38,844 bases of DNA from JAPLDA01 sp043742705 (GTDB taxonomy: Bacteria; Bacteroidota; Bacteroidia; AKYH767-A; 2013-40CM-41-45), in assembly GCA_043742705.1 (NCBI GenBank), contig JAYTXY010000123.1, forward strand, positions 1 through 38,844, written 5' to 3'. Both the position numbers and the translations under genes were made by a program. Below, one piece after another: positions 16,031-24,745 of this stretch. The notes beneath the pieces are model-generated. The model saw only the letters and a program-made list of their open reading frames with translations. It had not been told where the DNA came from and made no database searches. Each line of letters opens with the position of its first letter. Position 1 is the first letter of the stretch.

Positions 16031-19000
16031 GTGAACGCACTAAAAATCTATAAATCGTCTGCAGGTTCGGGGAAAACATTTACCCTCGTAAAAGAATACC
16101 TCCGTATCGTGCTTCATCACCCGGAAGATTACCGCCACATTCTCGCCATCACTTTTACAAATAAGGCAACTGAAGAAATGAAAACGAGGATTGTAGAGAG
16201 CCTTGTTGAACTGAGTGATGGAAAAAACGAAATGCTTGCTTCAATATTGCTTGAAGAATCTCCGGGTTTGAAGATTGAGAAACAAGCGAAGAAAGCGCTT
16301 GAATTAATCCTGCATGACTACAGTTCGTTTTCGGTTTGTACGATTGACAGCTTTTTCCAGAAGGTCATGCGTGCTTTGGCAAGGGAAATTCATTTGCCTT
16401 TACGATTTGAAGTGGAGATGAGAAAAGATGATGTGATTGAAAACATCATGGAAAAACTGCTGAATGATGTCGGGAAAGATGCAGAGCTCACATCGTGGCT
16501 CAGCGATCTCGTTCTTCAAAAACTTGATGATGAAAAAAGCTGGAGTATCGAAAGTGACATCCGTTTCATTGCAAATCAACTCTTCAAAGAAAAATCAATT
16601 TCAGGAGAAGGGTTATCACGTGACAAAATAAACCAGGTTTTCAAACAATTGATTGTGCTGAAGAAATCGTTTGAAGGCAGTATGAAAAATTTCGGAGAGG
16701 AAGCAGTTGCCATCATTGAACAGCATGGATTCAGTGCAGAAGATTTCACACAAAAAGAAAGAGGTGTTGCAGGATATTTCTACAAACTTAAAAAAGCTGA
16801 TGGCTCCGTTAAATATAAACCCGGCCCACATGTGTTGAAAGCAGCTGAATCAGCAGAAGCCTGGGTTTCGAAAACATCTGCTAAGAAAACAGAGATTATT
16901 GCTCTTGTTCAAAGCAGTTTATTAAAACAACTCGAAAAAATTCTAAGTTTTGTCAACGAAGAACTCCCGCGTTATGCAGGAGCTATTGAAGTGCTAAAGA
17001 AGATTTACATCCTTGGCATTGTCAATGATCTTCAGAAAAAACTTAGTGAGTACCGTGAGGAAAAAAACATTGTATTGATTTCTGATACTCCGAAAATTCT
17101 CAACTCATTTATATCGACAGATGACACTCCTTTTATTTTTGAAAAGACCGGAAACCGTTACAAACATTTTCTCATTGATGAATTCCAGGATACATCAGAC
17201 CTTCAGTGGCAGAACCTCTTGCCATTAGTCATTAATTCACTGGCAAGCGGAAATTTTTCGATGGTTGTCGGGGATGCAAAACAATCGATCTATCGCTGGC
17301 GCGGAGGCAATATGAATCTTCTTGCCAGGGAGTTAAGAAAGGATTTGTCTCCCTTCGACTCCATGATCAAAGAAGAAAATCTTGCAACTAACTATCGAAG
17401 TAAACGGAACATCATTGAGTTTAACAATACCTTTTTCCAACGTGCTCCTGCTGTCATTCATAATGAACTTGAAATAAACGAAGACACATTATTGCATATC
17501 GTCTATTCAGAAGAGTTAAAACAGGAGGTTTCCAAAAAGCATACTGAAGGTGGCTTTGTGAAGGTGCAGTTTTTTGAGGATGAAAAGAATGCTAACAGCG
17601 ATGGGGAAAATGAGTCTTTAAGGTGGAAAGAAAAAGCATTGAACGAAATGCTTTCTGCCATTCATGATTTACAGAAGCAAAATTATTCGATGAATGACAT
17701 CGCACTGTTGGTACGAAATAATTCTGAAGGAAATAATGTAGCTGATTTTCTCTTTGATCACGGTATTACAAAAATTATTTCCCCTGATTCATTGCTGCTT
17801 TCCCGTTCTCCTGTAAGTCGGTTTCTCATCAATGTTTGTCGTTTTCTTGCTGACCAACATAATCAGGTTGCGCGAAGCGAAGTATTATATTACCATACGA
17901 TTTACATCCGTGAACAAAACACAAAGGACCTTCATCCTATCTTCTCTGATCTACAGTTGACAAAAACGCGGAGCAAGAAAAATACTTCAGCGAATACGTT
18001 GTTCGATGTAAAGAGTTTTGACGAGACACTCTTTAATAAACTATTGCCTGCTGATTTTACTGAGCATTTGTTATACTTAAGCAAACTTCCCGTTTATGAA
18101 TTAAGCGAACATCTCGTGAGAATTTTCGGCTTGAATAAATATCCTGACGCTTACATTCAGCGTTTCCAGGATTTAGTACTTGAGTATGCGACCAAAAACA
18201 ATTCTAGTCTCACAGGGTTCCTTGAGTGGTGGGATGAAAGTGAAACTGTAAGAAACTGTTCCGTTTCGATTCCGGAAAATGAAGATGCAATCCGTATCAT
18301 GACAATTCACAAATCAAAAGGTTTGCAGTTTCCTGTTGTCATCATGCCGTTTGCTGACTGGAAGTTGGTTCCGGATAATCGTGATCTGCTCTGGGTTTCG
18401 AGTGATGAGAAACCGTTTAATGAACTTGGCTCAGTTCCGCTCACTCCTTCTTCGAAATTACTCGACACGTGTTTTGACGAATCATACAAAGACGAAATTA
18501 CGAGCGCTGTGATTGACAACATTAACTTATTGTATGTCGCCTTTACACGCGCTGAAGAGCAGTTATATATTTTCTGTCCGGCTGATAAGGCAAATGATCT
18601 GAATACAACAGGAAAATTAATCAGTCGTGTGATCAGTCAGAACAGCGAATGGCAATCCAACATCTCCGAGGAAAACGTTTTTTCAATCGGAGAGATAAAG
18701 GATCACATTAAAAGCGAAAAGAGGAAAAAAGAAACCAGTTTTACACTGAAAAGCTATCCATCCAATCGCTGGCAGGGAAAGATCAGCATTTCGACACACT
18801 CCACGGATTTGCTCGAGCTGCTTCAATCGCCCGGAACTTCAAAGATTAACTACGGAATTGTCGTACATAAAATTCTTTCCGAGATAAATTCTGAAAATGA
18901 AATTGAAAAAACCATCAGCAAATATTATTTTGAAGGACTGTTTTCAGAAGAAGAAAAAGTCAACCTGGAAAGTGAAATTAAATCTCTCCTATCCATTCCT

Positions 19001-19264
19001 GAAATGAAAAACTTTTTCAGCGATGAGTGGTCCGTCAAATCTGAGCGTGATATTGTTCTTCCGACCGGAGAAATCCTGCGACCTGACAGGGTTTTGATAA
19101 AGGGCGACAAAGCTATCGTCATCGATTTCAAGACAGGAAAAGAATCAAATGCTCACGCGAAACAGGTAAGTCAATATTCGGAAGTTCTTTCATCCATGAA
19201 TTATAAAGACGTGGAGAAATATCTGGTTTACGTGAATGAGAAAAAAATTAAGAAGATCGAATGA
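16031..19264 (+). CDS. addA: AddA/RecB-like UvrD-family helicase with C-terminal PD-(D/E)XK nuclease
   Basis: 1077-residue ATP-dependent helicase-nuclease for double-strand break end processing before RecA loading. SF1 motifs occur in order: Walker A SSAGSGKTFTL (9-19), motif Ia ITFTNKATEEMK, Walker B FLIDEFQDTSDLQW (about 380), DAKQSIYRWRGG, TNYRSKRNIIEFNN, IRIMTIHKSKGLQFPVV, and LLYVAFTRAEEQLYIF. The C-terminal nuclease shows GIVVHKILSEI, then LRPDRVL, IVIDFKTGK and QVSQYSEVL, so the active-site residues appear intact. GTG at 16031 is used because the Walker A segment begins at once, as in relatives (M-N-x-L-x-I-Y-K-x-S-A-G-S-G-K-T). In Bacteroidota an AddB-type partner is expected, but neither neighbour encodes one. 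Confidence 0.88.
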   Translation: MNALKIYKSSAGSGKTFTLVKEYLRIVLHHPEDYRHILAITFTNKATEEMKTRIVESLVELSDGKNEMLASILLEESPGLKIEKQAKKALELILHDYSSFSVCTIDSFFQKVMRALAREIHLPLRFEVEMRKDDVIENIMEKLLNDVGKDAELTSWLSDLVLQKLDDEKSWSIESDIRFIANQLFKEKSISGEGLSRDKINQVFKQLIVLKKSFEGSMKNFGEEAVAIIEQHGFSAEDFTQKERGVAGYFYKLKKADGSVKYKPGPHVLKAAESAEAWVSKTSAKKTEIIALVQSSLLKQLEKILSFVNEELPRYAGAIEVLKKIYILGIVNDLQKKLSEYREEKNIVLISDTPKILNSFISTDDTPFIFEKTGNRYKHFLIDEFQDTSDLQWQNLLPLVINSLASGNFSMVVGDAKQSIYRWRGGNMNLLARELRKDLSPFDSMIKEENLATNYRSKRNIIEFNNTFFQRAPAVIHNELEINEDTLLHIVYSEELKQEVSKKHTEGGFVKVQFFEDEKNANSDGENESLRWKEKALNEMLSAIHDLQKQNYSMNDIALLVRNNSEGNNVADFLFDHGITKIISPDSLLLSRSPVSRFLINVCRFLADQHNQVARSEVLYYHTIYIREQNTKDLHPIFSDLQLTKTRSKKNTSANTLFDVKSFDETLFNKLLPADFTEHLLYLSKLPVYELSEHLVRIFGLNKYPDAYIQRFQDLVLEYATKNNSSLTGFLEWWDESETVRNCSVSIPENEDAIRIMTIHKSKGLQFPVVIMPFADWKLVPDNRDLLWVSSDEKPFNELGSVPLTPSSKLLDTCFDESYKDEITSAVIDNINLLYVAFTRAEEQLYIFCPADKANDLNTTGKLISRVISQNSEWQSNISEENVFSIGEIKDHIKSEKRKKETSFTLKSYPSNRWQGKISISTHSTDLLELLQSPGTSKINYGIVVHKILSEINSENEIEKTISKYYFEGLFSEEEKVNLESEIKSLLSIPEMKNFFSDEWSVKSERDIVLPTGEILRPDRVLIKGDKAIVIDFKTGKESNAHAKQVSQYSEVLSSMNYKDVEKYLVYVNEKKIKKIE

Positions 19265-19282
19265 TTCTAAACGAGATCTTTA

Positions 19283-19345
19283 TTTGCACTCTTCGCACCT
19301 TTGCGTGAAATTATTTGTCTCACAAAGGCGCAAAGTTCGCAAAGA
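19283..19345. repeat. CTTTGCG imperfect inverted repeat
   Basis: Arms at 19283-19308 (ending CACCTTTGCGTGA) and 19320-19345 (starting TCACAAAGGCGCAAAG) are imperfect reverse complements around an 11-base AT-rich loop. It lies just after addA and could be a weak transcription end site as well as a dispersed repeat. Confidence 0.6.
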
Positions 19346-19430
19346 GAAAGAAACTTAAGACACAAATGAAAATTCCCTGTTTTCTTTTCAAATAGTTTCA
19401 TCTATCTTCACCTAGCTATTCACAAAAACT

Positions 19431-19931
19431 ATGTACGCCAACCAGAATTTGAAAATTACGATCGTGGACGATGATCCTGCCATGACGGAAATGCAAAAAG
19501 ATTTTTTAGCAAATAAATTTCCCGGATCCATTGTCACTACGTTCCCTTCAGGAGAGACAGCATTGAAAGGAATTTACTTCGAGCCGGATGTCATCATCCT
19601 CGATTACCATCTCGACTCTATGAATGCTGAAGCAATGAATGGTTTGCAGGTCTTAAAAAAACTGAAAGATCAGTATCCGAATGTTCCCGTGATTTTCCTT
19701 TCTTCTCAGGAAAAAACCGAAATCGCTGCCAACACCATGAAATATGGAGCTTACGACTACATCGTAAAAAACGAAAGTGCTTTTCACCGTCTTGAAATAT
19801 TGCTCACCAACATCAGCAGCCATGCAGGACTTAAAAAGAATCTGGGAACTCAGAAAATCTTCAATACACTTCTTGTTATTCTTGTACTTGCAGTTGTTAT
19901 CGGGTTTATTGTTTCGAAGATGATGAATTGA
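19431..19931 (+). CDS. Single receiver-domain response regulator with C-terminal membrane anchor
   Basis: 166 residues. A complete receiver domain is visible: acidic pocket DDD at 13-15, phospho-acceptor Asp58 in IILDYH, Ser91 in IFLSSQ and Lys113 in YIVKNE. It should accept phosphate from a histidine kinase. There is no DNA-binding or enzymatic output. Instead residues about 143-162 (FNTLLVILVLAVVIGFIV) form a hydrophobic helix ending in SKMMN, predicting a tail-anchored inner-membrane protein with the receiver in the cytoplasm. No kinase gene is adjacent; the nearest is at 25166. It stands alone between addA and the convergent M16 gene, with a bidirectional terminator after it. Confidence 0.85.
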   Translation: MYANQNLKITIVDDDPAMTEMQKDFLANKFPGSIVTTFPSGETALKGIYFEPDVIILDYHLDSMNAEAMNGLQVLKKLKDQYPNVPVIFLSSQEKTEIAANTMKYGAYDYIVKNESAFHRLEILLTNISSHAGLKKNLGTQKIFNTLLVILVLAVVIGFIVSKMMN

Positions 19932-19958
19932 AGTACAGAATTTTCGAATCGATCAAAA

Positions 19959-19987
19959 AAAATGCAGCTCTTTCGAAGCTGCATTTT
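19959..19987. terminator. Bidirectional intrinsic terminator
   Basis: AAAATGCAGCT (19959-19969) pairs perfectly with AGCTGCATTTT (19977-19987) around a 7-base loop, with A-rich sequence before and T-rich sequence after. It sits between the convergent response-regulator and M16 genes and can serve both. Confidence 0.85.
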
Positions 19988-20008
19988 CGTTTTAGATTCA
20001 ATCTCAAA

Positions 20009-22807
20009 TTATTTTTCCGGCATCAACACAAACTTCGCGTAGTTGTCTGTCTTCAGGTATTGATTGGCAAACCGTTTGAAGTCATCGCCTTTCAAATTGT
20101 TGATGTAATCATTGTAAGTAAGAAGATCGAGAATGTTTTCTCCATTCATGTAGTTCGCAGAAAGTACACCGAGCCAAAACTGATTTTCCTTCAAACCCGT
20201 TTCACGTTCTCTTATTGAAAGCTCTTTTACTTTCAGCAGGTTTTTAGCGTCAGCGCCTTTTATTTTGATACTGTCGATCACAGTAAGTACGGCAATGATC
20301 AGCGAATCCACATTCTTTGGAGCGCAACCAAACGAAACATTTACTTCAAGTCCTTGTCTCGGATAATGTTTCGGGTTGGCAGAACAACTCACGCCATACA
20401 CACCGCTTTTCTCCTCACGAAGTGATTCGCGTAACTTGATATTCGCCAACTTCATTAACACGTTTACATCGTTCCTGTTGTTACGATTGAATTCGAAAGG
20501 CATGTTGAACTTCAGGGAAACTGCACTCTTCGGTTCAATGCCTTTCTTTGCCGTCTTTGTAACCAATCCTTTTGGAGCTGAAACACCAAGATCCTTCCAC
20601 GATTCGTTTTTCTTTGGAGCAGGCAAACCTCCAATGTATGTTTCCACCATCGGTTTGATTTCTTCCGGTTTAAAATTACCAACGAAGAAGAAAGTAAAAC
20701 CACTTGCATCGGAGAAGCGATCCTTGTATATTTCAAATGCGCGATCAAGATTGATCTCTTTCAACATATCCACGGTCATCGGACGATAGCGATAATTATA
20801 CTGCGACATTGCATAAGCGACCGTGTCACGGAAAATGGAATTCGGATCTGAATTTTTGTTTTGAAGAAATCCTTTTTGTTTTTCAACAATTGATTTAAAT
20901 GTGGATTCATCCTTACGCGGAGCATTGAAATACTGGTACGCCATCTGCAACATCGTCTCCATATCCTGCGGGGTGCAGCTACCATTCAGTCCTTGCTGAA
21001 GCTCGCTGATTCCCGGAGAGACATTGGCGATTTTTCCTGCCAGTAATTTTTCAAGGGCATTGGCATCAAACTCACCTAAACCGGATTCATCGATAATAGT
21101 AGAGCTATATGCGGCAGATAAATAATCTTTGTCAGGATAAAGAGAAGTTCCTCCAAATGCAGAAGCTGCGAATAAAATTTCGTCATTCTTAAAATCTGTT
21201 GGTTTTAAAATCACGCGTGCGCCATTCGACAATTTCCATTCTGTAATTCCGTATTCTTTTACCTCTTTGGTTTCGGTTACTTTTCCGGCAACAGGTTTTT
21301 TCTCCAGAAGCGGTTTGTTCAACACCTTGTCTTCGTAAGGCTTCACATCGAGTGAGCGCATGCCTTGTACAATTTCACGGATGCGATCTTCTGTCGGCAT
21401 TTTTAAAGTCGGCTTATCAGGAGCTGTGATGATTGCAACAGCATTTGTCCCCTCTGTAATCCATACATGAGAAAGACGGTTTATCTCTTCGAGTGTAATT
21501 CCGGAAACATATCTTTTGTAGAGGTTGTATTCAACCTCTATTCCCGGGATCGGTTCGTTGTTCAGAAAATTCCTGACACATTCAGAAGTGAGTGATTTAG
21601 ATTCCGTTTTGTCGCGTTCGTTAAAAGCTTTTTCCATTGAGCGCATCACTTCAGCTTTCTGGCGATCAAGTTCCGTTTGAGTAAAACCAAATCTTCTCAC
21701 CCGTTCGTTCTCTGTTACCAATGCCGTGAGTGCACGTTCAATTCCATCTTCCTTGCAAATTGCCTGGCTTGTGTACGCGTCAATCGTTCTTACCATTCGT
21801 CCGTAACTGCTAAAACCCGCCATGAACGGAGGATCAGGGAGTCGTCTAAGTTCAGCCATGCGTGAACCTAACATGCCTGTATAAAGGCCTTCTACAATGT
21901 CTCTCCTGTAATCACCCAATGTAGTTTCTACTTCCTTCGGATGTTTGTAGATCAACTGAACAGAAGCGTAACGCGCCTCTTTATCTGTTGCAGTTGCAAC
22001 CATCAGTTCTTTCGTATCCGGAACATTCCATGATATTATCGGGCGTGCGTTCAGTTTTGAAGGAATCGCAGCAAATTTCTCTTTGATCAGTTTTTCAATT
22101 TTATCCACGTCAAAATCTCCCACAGCAACAATTGACATCAGGTCAGGACGATACCAGTCATAATAGAATTGCTTCAAAGTAGCTTGCGAACATCCTTCAA
22201 TAATTTCTTTCTTTCCGATTGGCAAACGTTCCGCATACCTGGAGTCTTTAAAAAGTACAGGCCAGTATTTTCTACGCATGCGTTCATCAGCACCTTGACC
22301 AAGCCTCCACTCCTCCACGACTACACCACGTTCTTTATCAATTTCAATGGAGTCATGGGTGAGGTTATGAGCCCAGTCATCAAGAATCTGGAAACCTTTT
22401 GTAAGAATGGCTTCTGTGTCGGTTGGAAGCTGAATCATATAAACAGTTTCATCGAAGCTGGTGTATGCATTCAGATCAGGACCGAATTTTGTTCCGATTG
22501 ATTCAAGGTAATCAACCAACTCACTCTTCTTAAAATTTTTTGTTCCGTTGAACGCCATGTGTTTGGTCAAATGCGCCAAGCCTCGCTGGTCATCATTCTC
22601 AGCAGTAGAACCTGCATTCACTGCAAGACGTAACTCGGCGCGCTTTTCCGGCTTGCTGTTGTAGCGCACATAATATTTCAACCCGTTCGGCAGCACGCCG
22701 GTTCTTATTTTCGGATCGATGGGAAGAGGAGTTCTTAAATCGTCCTGTGCATGAGCAACAACCAGGAATAAAAAGAACATGACCAACGAAGAGGTAAAAC
22801 GTTTCAT
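20009..22807 (-). CDS. Long M16 (insulinase-family) peptidase homologue with HLTKH active site
   Basis: 932 residues with a signal peptide (MKRFTSSLVMFFLFLVVAHA), so periplasmic or outer-membrane associated. Two M16 halves are present: the N-terminal half has GLKYYVRYNSKPEKRAELRL, GLAHLTKHMAFNGTKNF, FGPDLNAYTSFDETVY and DKERGVVVEEWR; the second half has ITEWKLSNGARVILKPTDFK and FTFFFVGNFKPEEI. In M16 enzymes the inverted zinc site is HxxEH; here residues 79-83 read HLTKH. Both zinc-ligand His and the downstream Glu segment (GVVVEE) remain, but the catalytic Glu is Lys (codon AAA, 22562-22564). Family membership is certain, while peptidase activity is doubtful. ATG 22807 precedes the signal peptide and is preferred to an upstream TTG. 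It may be a binding/scaffold protein, a recent mutant or a sequence error. Confidence 0.88.
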   Translation of the reverse strand: MKRFTSSLVMFFLFLVVAHAQDDLRTPLPIDPKIRTGVLPNGLKYYVRYNSKPEKRAELRLAVNAGSTAENDDQRGLAHLTKHMAFNGTKNFKKSELVDYLESIGTKFGPDLNAYTSFDETVYMIQLPTDTEAILTKGFQILDDWAHNLTHDSIEIDKERGVVVEEWRLGQGADERMRRKYWPVLFKDSRYAERLPIGKKEIIEGCSQATLKQFYYDWYRPDLMSIVAVGDFDVDKIEKLIKEKFAAIPSKLNARPIISWNVPDTKELMVATATDKEARYASVQLIYKHPKEVETTLGDYRRDIVEGLYTGMLGSRMAELRRLPDPPFMAGFSSYGRMVRTIDAYTSQAICKEDGIERALTALVTENERVRRFGFTQTELDRQKAEVMRSMEKAFNERDKTESKSLTSECVRNFLNNEPIPGIEVEYNLYKRYVSGITLEEINRLSHVWITEGTNAVAIITAPDKPTLKMPTEDRIREIVQGMRSLDVKPYEDKVLNKPLLEKKPVAGKVTETKEVKEYGITEWKLSNGARVILKPTDFKNDEILFAASAFGGTSLYPDKDYLSAAYSSTIIDESGLGEFDANALEKLLAGKIANVSPGISELQQGLNGSCTPQDMETMLQMAYQYFNAPRKDESTFKSIVEKQKGFLQNKNSDPNSIFRDTVAYAMSQYNYRYRPMTVDMLKEINLDRAFEIYKDRFSDASGFTFFFVGNFKPEEIKPMVETYIGGLPAPKKNESWKDLGVSAPKGLVTKTAKKGIEPKSAVSLKFNMPFEFNRNNRNDVNVLMKLANIKLRESLREEKSGVYGVSCSANPKHYPRQGLEVNVSFGCAPKNVDSLIIAVLTVIDSIKIKGADAKNLLKVKELSIRERETGLKENQFWLGVLSANYMNGENILDLLTYNDYINNLKGDDFKRFANQYLKTDNYAKFVLMPEK

Positions 22808-22900
22808 GAGATTAGTGTTTGAGACAGGTTTAAGTGGCGGCAATTTAGAAAGAAGATGATAGCATCCAAAAACAATTAGCTTTTCATTAACACTTTAATC

Positions 22901-22977
22901 TACCAATTACGAATAAGTACGAATATACGAATGGTTAAAACTTAATTATACAATTGGCAGCCATTCGTAATTAGTAC
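22901..22977. repeat. ACGAAT palindromic intergenic repeat, copy 3
   Basis: GTACGAATATACGAATGG at 22917-22934 is answered by CCATTCGTAATTAGTAC at 22961-22977, an imperfect inverted repeat around AT-rich sequence. Another ACGAAT word precedes it at 22909. It lies upstream of the M16 gene and downstream of the molybdopterin oxidoreductase gene. Confidence 0.6.
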
Positions 22978-23009
22978 AAAATAAATATTTCTACGAGTTC
23001 ATCAAATTA

Positions 23010-23810
23010 TCAAAGTCCCGCATAATAATCATACCCCTGCTCTGCCCAGTAATCCGGAGGAGGTGAGTCCGAGAAAAACAATGTACCGATTCTTTTGATA
23101 TGTTTCACTCCATATTTTACGGGGATTATCAGTCGCAACGGTGCGCCTTGAATAATTGGCAAAGGTTGTCCGTTCATTTCATAACATAAAATAGTTTGCG
23201 GATGCAGCATACTTGCCATGTCAATGCCAACATAATATTCACCATCGGGAGTGATCATGCCTGCATATTTTGCAATCATATCAGGAGCAGTGTTGTTGCG
23301 TGTACCGATTTTAAAATGTGCTGTGAAATCAGAAAACTTAACACCTCCCCACCACGTAATTTGATTCCACCCTTCAATGCATTTAAAATTAAAAACTACT
23401 TCCGTCTTCGGTAATTTTTTAAGCTCATCCATTGTTACGTAAAACGTATCTCCCGGCATTGGCGTGTGCTCAGAGAAACGAACGACCTGCAATCTCCAAT
23501 CGGTGGTATCGTATTCTTCACTCATGCCCACATCACCATTTACACGAACTTTTTTTTCAGCGGATGTTTTAGGATATTCGGGAGCGAGACTTTTATCACT
23601 GTAAACAACAGAGAAAATCTTTTCATTTGCGTTCATTACCTTTCTCAACGGACGCAGTGCACCACTGTCCTCAGGCTGACTGACCAGCCATTTCCAGCCG
23701 GCAAATACAAGGATCATAAAAAGAAAAAATCCGGTAAACGCACGCCATGTTTTTCTTCGTACTGTTTTACGAAACTGACCGTCCTGTTTATTTTGATCTT
23801 CAGTCGTCAT
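23010..23810 (-). CDS. Membrane-anchored molybdopterin-dependent oxidoreductase (sulfite oxidase/MsrP fold)
   Basis: 266 residues from ATG 23810. A basic N-terminus (RKTVRRKTWRAF) and a membrane helix at about 24-42 look like an uncleaved signal anchor; the twin Arg suggests Tat export, as expected for a folded molybdenum protein, though the motif is not canonical. The catalytic fold is indicated by VVFNFKCIEGW, with Cys144 as the probable molybdenum ligand, followed by WWGGVKFSDF, YYVGIDMASMLHPQTILCYE and APLRLIIPVKYGVKHIKRI. These match the Oxidored_molyb domain. The electron partner is presumably the cytochrome b gene directly upstream (61-base gap, same strand). The substrate could be a sulfoxide or another small oxidised compound; it cannot be read from sequence. 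Confidence 0.85.
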   Translation of the reverse strand: MTTEDQNKQDGQFRKTVRRKTWRAFTGFFLFMILVFAGWKWLVSQPEDSGALRPLRKVMNANEKIFSVVYSDKSLAPEYPKTSAEKKVRVNGDVGMSEEYDTTDWRLQVVRFSEHTPMPGDTFYVTMDELKKLPKTEVVFNFKCIEGWNQITWWGGVKFSDFTAHFKIGTRNNTAPDMIAKYAGMITPDGEYYVGIDMASMLHPQTILCYEMNGQPLPIIQGAPLRLIIPVKYGVKHIKRIGTLFFSDSPPPDYWAEQGYDYYAGL

Positions 23811-23842
23811 AGCTGATAATAATTTAAGACCCCCATGAATTT

Positions 23843-23874
23843 GCACATTAGCACATCATCAAATCGGCACATCA
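23843..23874. repeat. GCACATCA-word repeat
   Basis: TGCACATTAGCACATCATC followed by GGCACATCATTCATC is a degenerate tandem of an 8-9 base word. It fills the gap between the cytochrome b and oxidoreductase genes and touches the cytochrome b stop codon. Confidence 0.45.
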
Positions 23875-24525
23875 TTCATCCACCACTTCCCATCCCGCCA
23901 CAATCGCCCTGAAGTTATTCCATCCTGCCCGTATCACCTGCATAATATGAATAAGAAAAAACAAAACGTAACCGATTGTCAATGCAAAGTGTTCAACTCG
24001 CGCCGCTTCATATCCTCCCAACAACTTTGTCAACAATGAAAATTGAATCGGTTTGTAAATAGACAATCCGGTAAGCAATGAACCAAGTCCCATGATAATG
24101 ACAGCCGAGTAAGCAATCCGTTGAGCACCGTTAAACTTGTGTTGAGGAGGTTTTCTTTTAGTCAGGAACAAATCGTGAAGAAGAACCTGCCACGCTTCTT
24201 TAAATGACCGCCTGTTTGGAAGCAATTCCCTCCATGCACCGGATATCAATGTATAGAGTACATACAGGAATCCGTTGATAGCAAACAACCACATAAAGAA
24301 AAAGTGAAAAGACATTCCTTTTGCAAGTTTGTATGGAATGTTCAGCGCTTTGTAAAATGAATCAGGAAAAAATTTCAGAATGGTGGTGTCGCTCCATCCG
24401 AGTCTGTAAACATCGTTTGCCCAATAGATCAACAAACCGCTCCAGATCATAATAAAAAGAATTGGAAAGTTCAGCCAATGAAACCAACGAACAGCCAACG
24501 AATGTTTCTTTACGATCTTCTTCAC
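23872..24525 (-). CDS. Cytochrome b561-type membrane subunit
   Basis: 217-residue integral membrane protein with about four main transmembrane helices (near 17-36, 72-95, 138-160, 177-200). Candidate haem-ligand histidines are H16 (RWFHWLN), H74 (MSFHFFF), H179 (VEHFAL) and H193 (FFLIHIMQ). These fit the di-haem cytochrome b/b561 family that passes quinol electrons to periplasmic molybdoenzymes. It is upstream of, and nearly adjacent to, the molybdopterin oxidoreductase on the same strand, as in YedYZ-like and thiosulfate-reductase-like systems, so the two probably form one membrane redox complex. The 24597-24658 repeat lies upstream. Confidence 0.85.
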   Translation of the reverse strand: MKKIVKKHSLAVRWFHWLNFPILFIMIWSGLLIYWANDVYRLGWSDTTILKFFPDSFYKALNIPYKLAKGMSFHFFFMWLFAINGFLYVLYTLISGAWRELLPNRRSFKEAWQVLLHDLFLTKRKPPQHKFNGAQRIAYSAVIIMGLGSLLTGLSIYKPIQFSLLTKLLGGYEAARVEHFALTIGYVLFFLIHIMQVIRAGWNNFRAIVAGWEVVDE

Positions 24526-24596
24526 GATGTCTTTTTAACACCGTAAATGTAAAAATTAAGTTGTCATTTTGTCCGGGAGCAACAACTTAGTGTTCC

Positions 24597-24658
24597 TAAG
24601 TGTCCTTTGTGTCTTAGTGGTTATATTTTTTCACCACTAAGACACTAAGAGCACTAAG
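24597..24658. repeat. CTTAGTG inverted repeat
   Basis: GTGTCTTAGTGG (24609-24620) pairs exactly with CCACTAAGACAC (24634-24645); weaker pairing extends the arms to about 25 bases. CTTAGTG words recur on each arm. It is a typical dispersed intergenic palindrome and could fold in RNA from either strand. Confidence 0.7.
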
Positions 24659-24671
24659 ATTCACTGAGAAA

Positions 24672-24717
24672 AAAAATAAAAAAAACACGATTCCGATAGT
24701 ATCGAAACCGCGTTTTT
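24672..24717 (-). terminator. Intrinsic terminator of the histidine-kinase operon
   Basis: Read on the minus strand, AAAAACGCGGTTTCGATA pairs with TATCGGAATCGTGTTTTT, with a few mismatches. It is followed by a long T tract broken by one A. It starts 29 bases after the stop of the small gene at 24746. Confidence 0.8.
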
Positions 24718-24745
24718 GTTCCTAAGATGTAGGGGTCGTTTTAGC

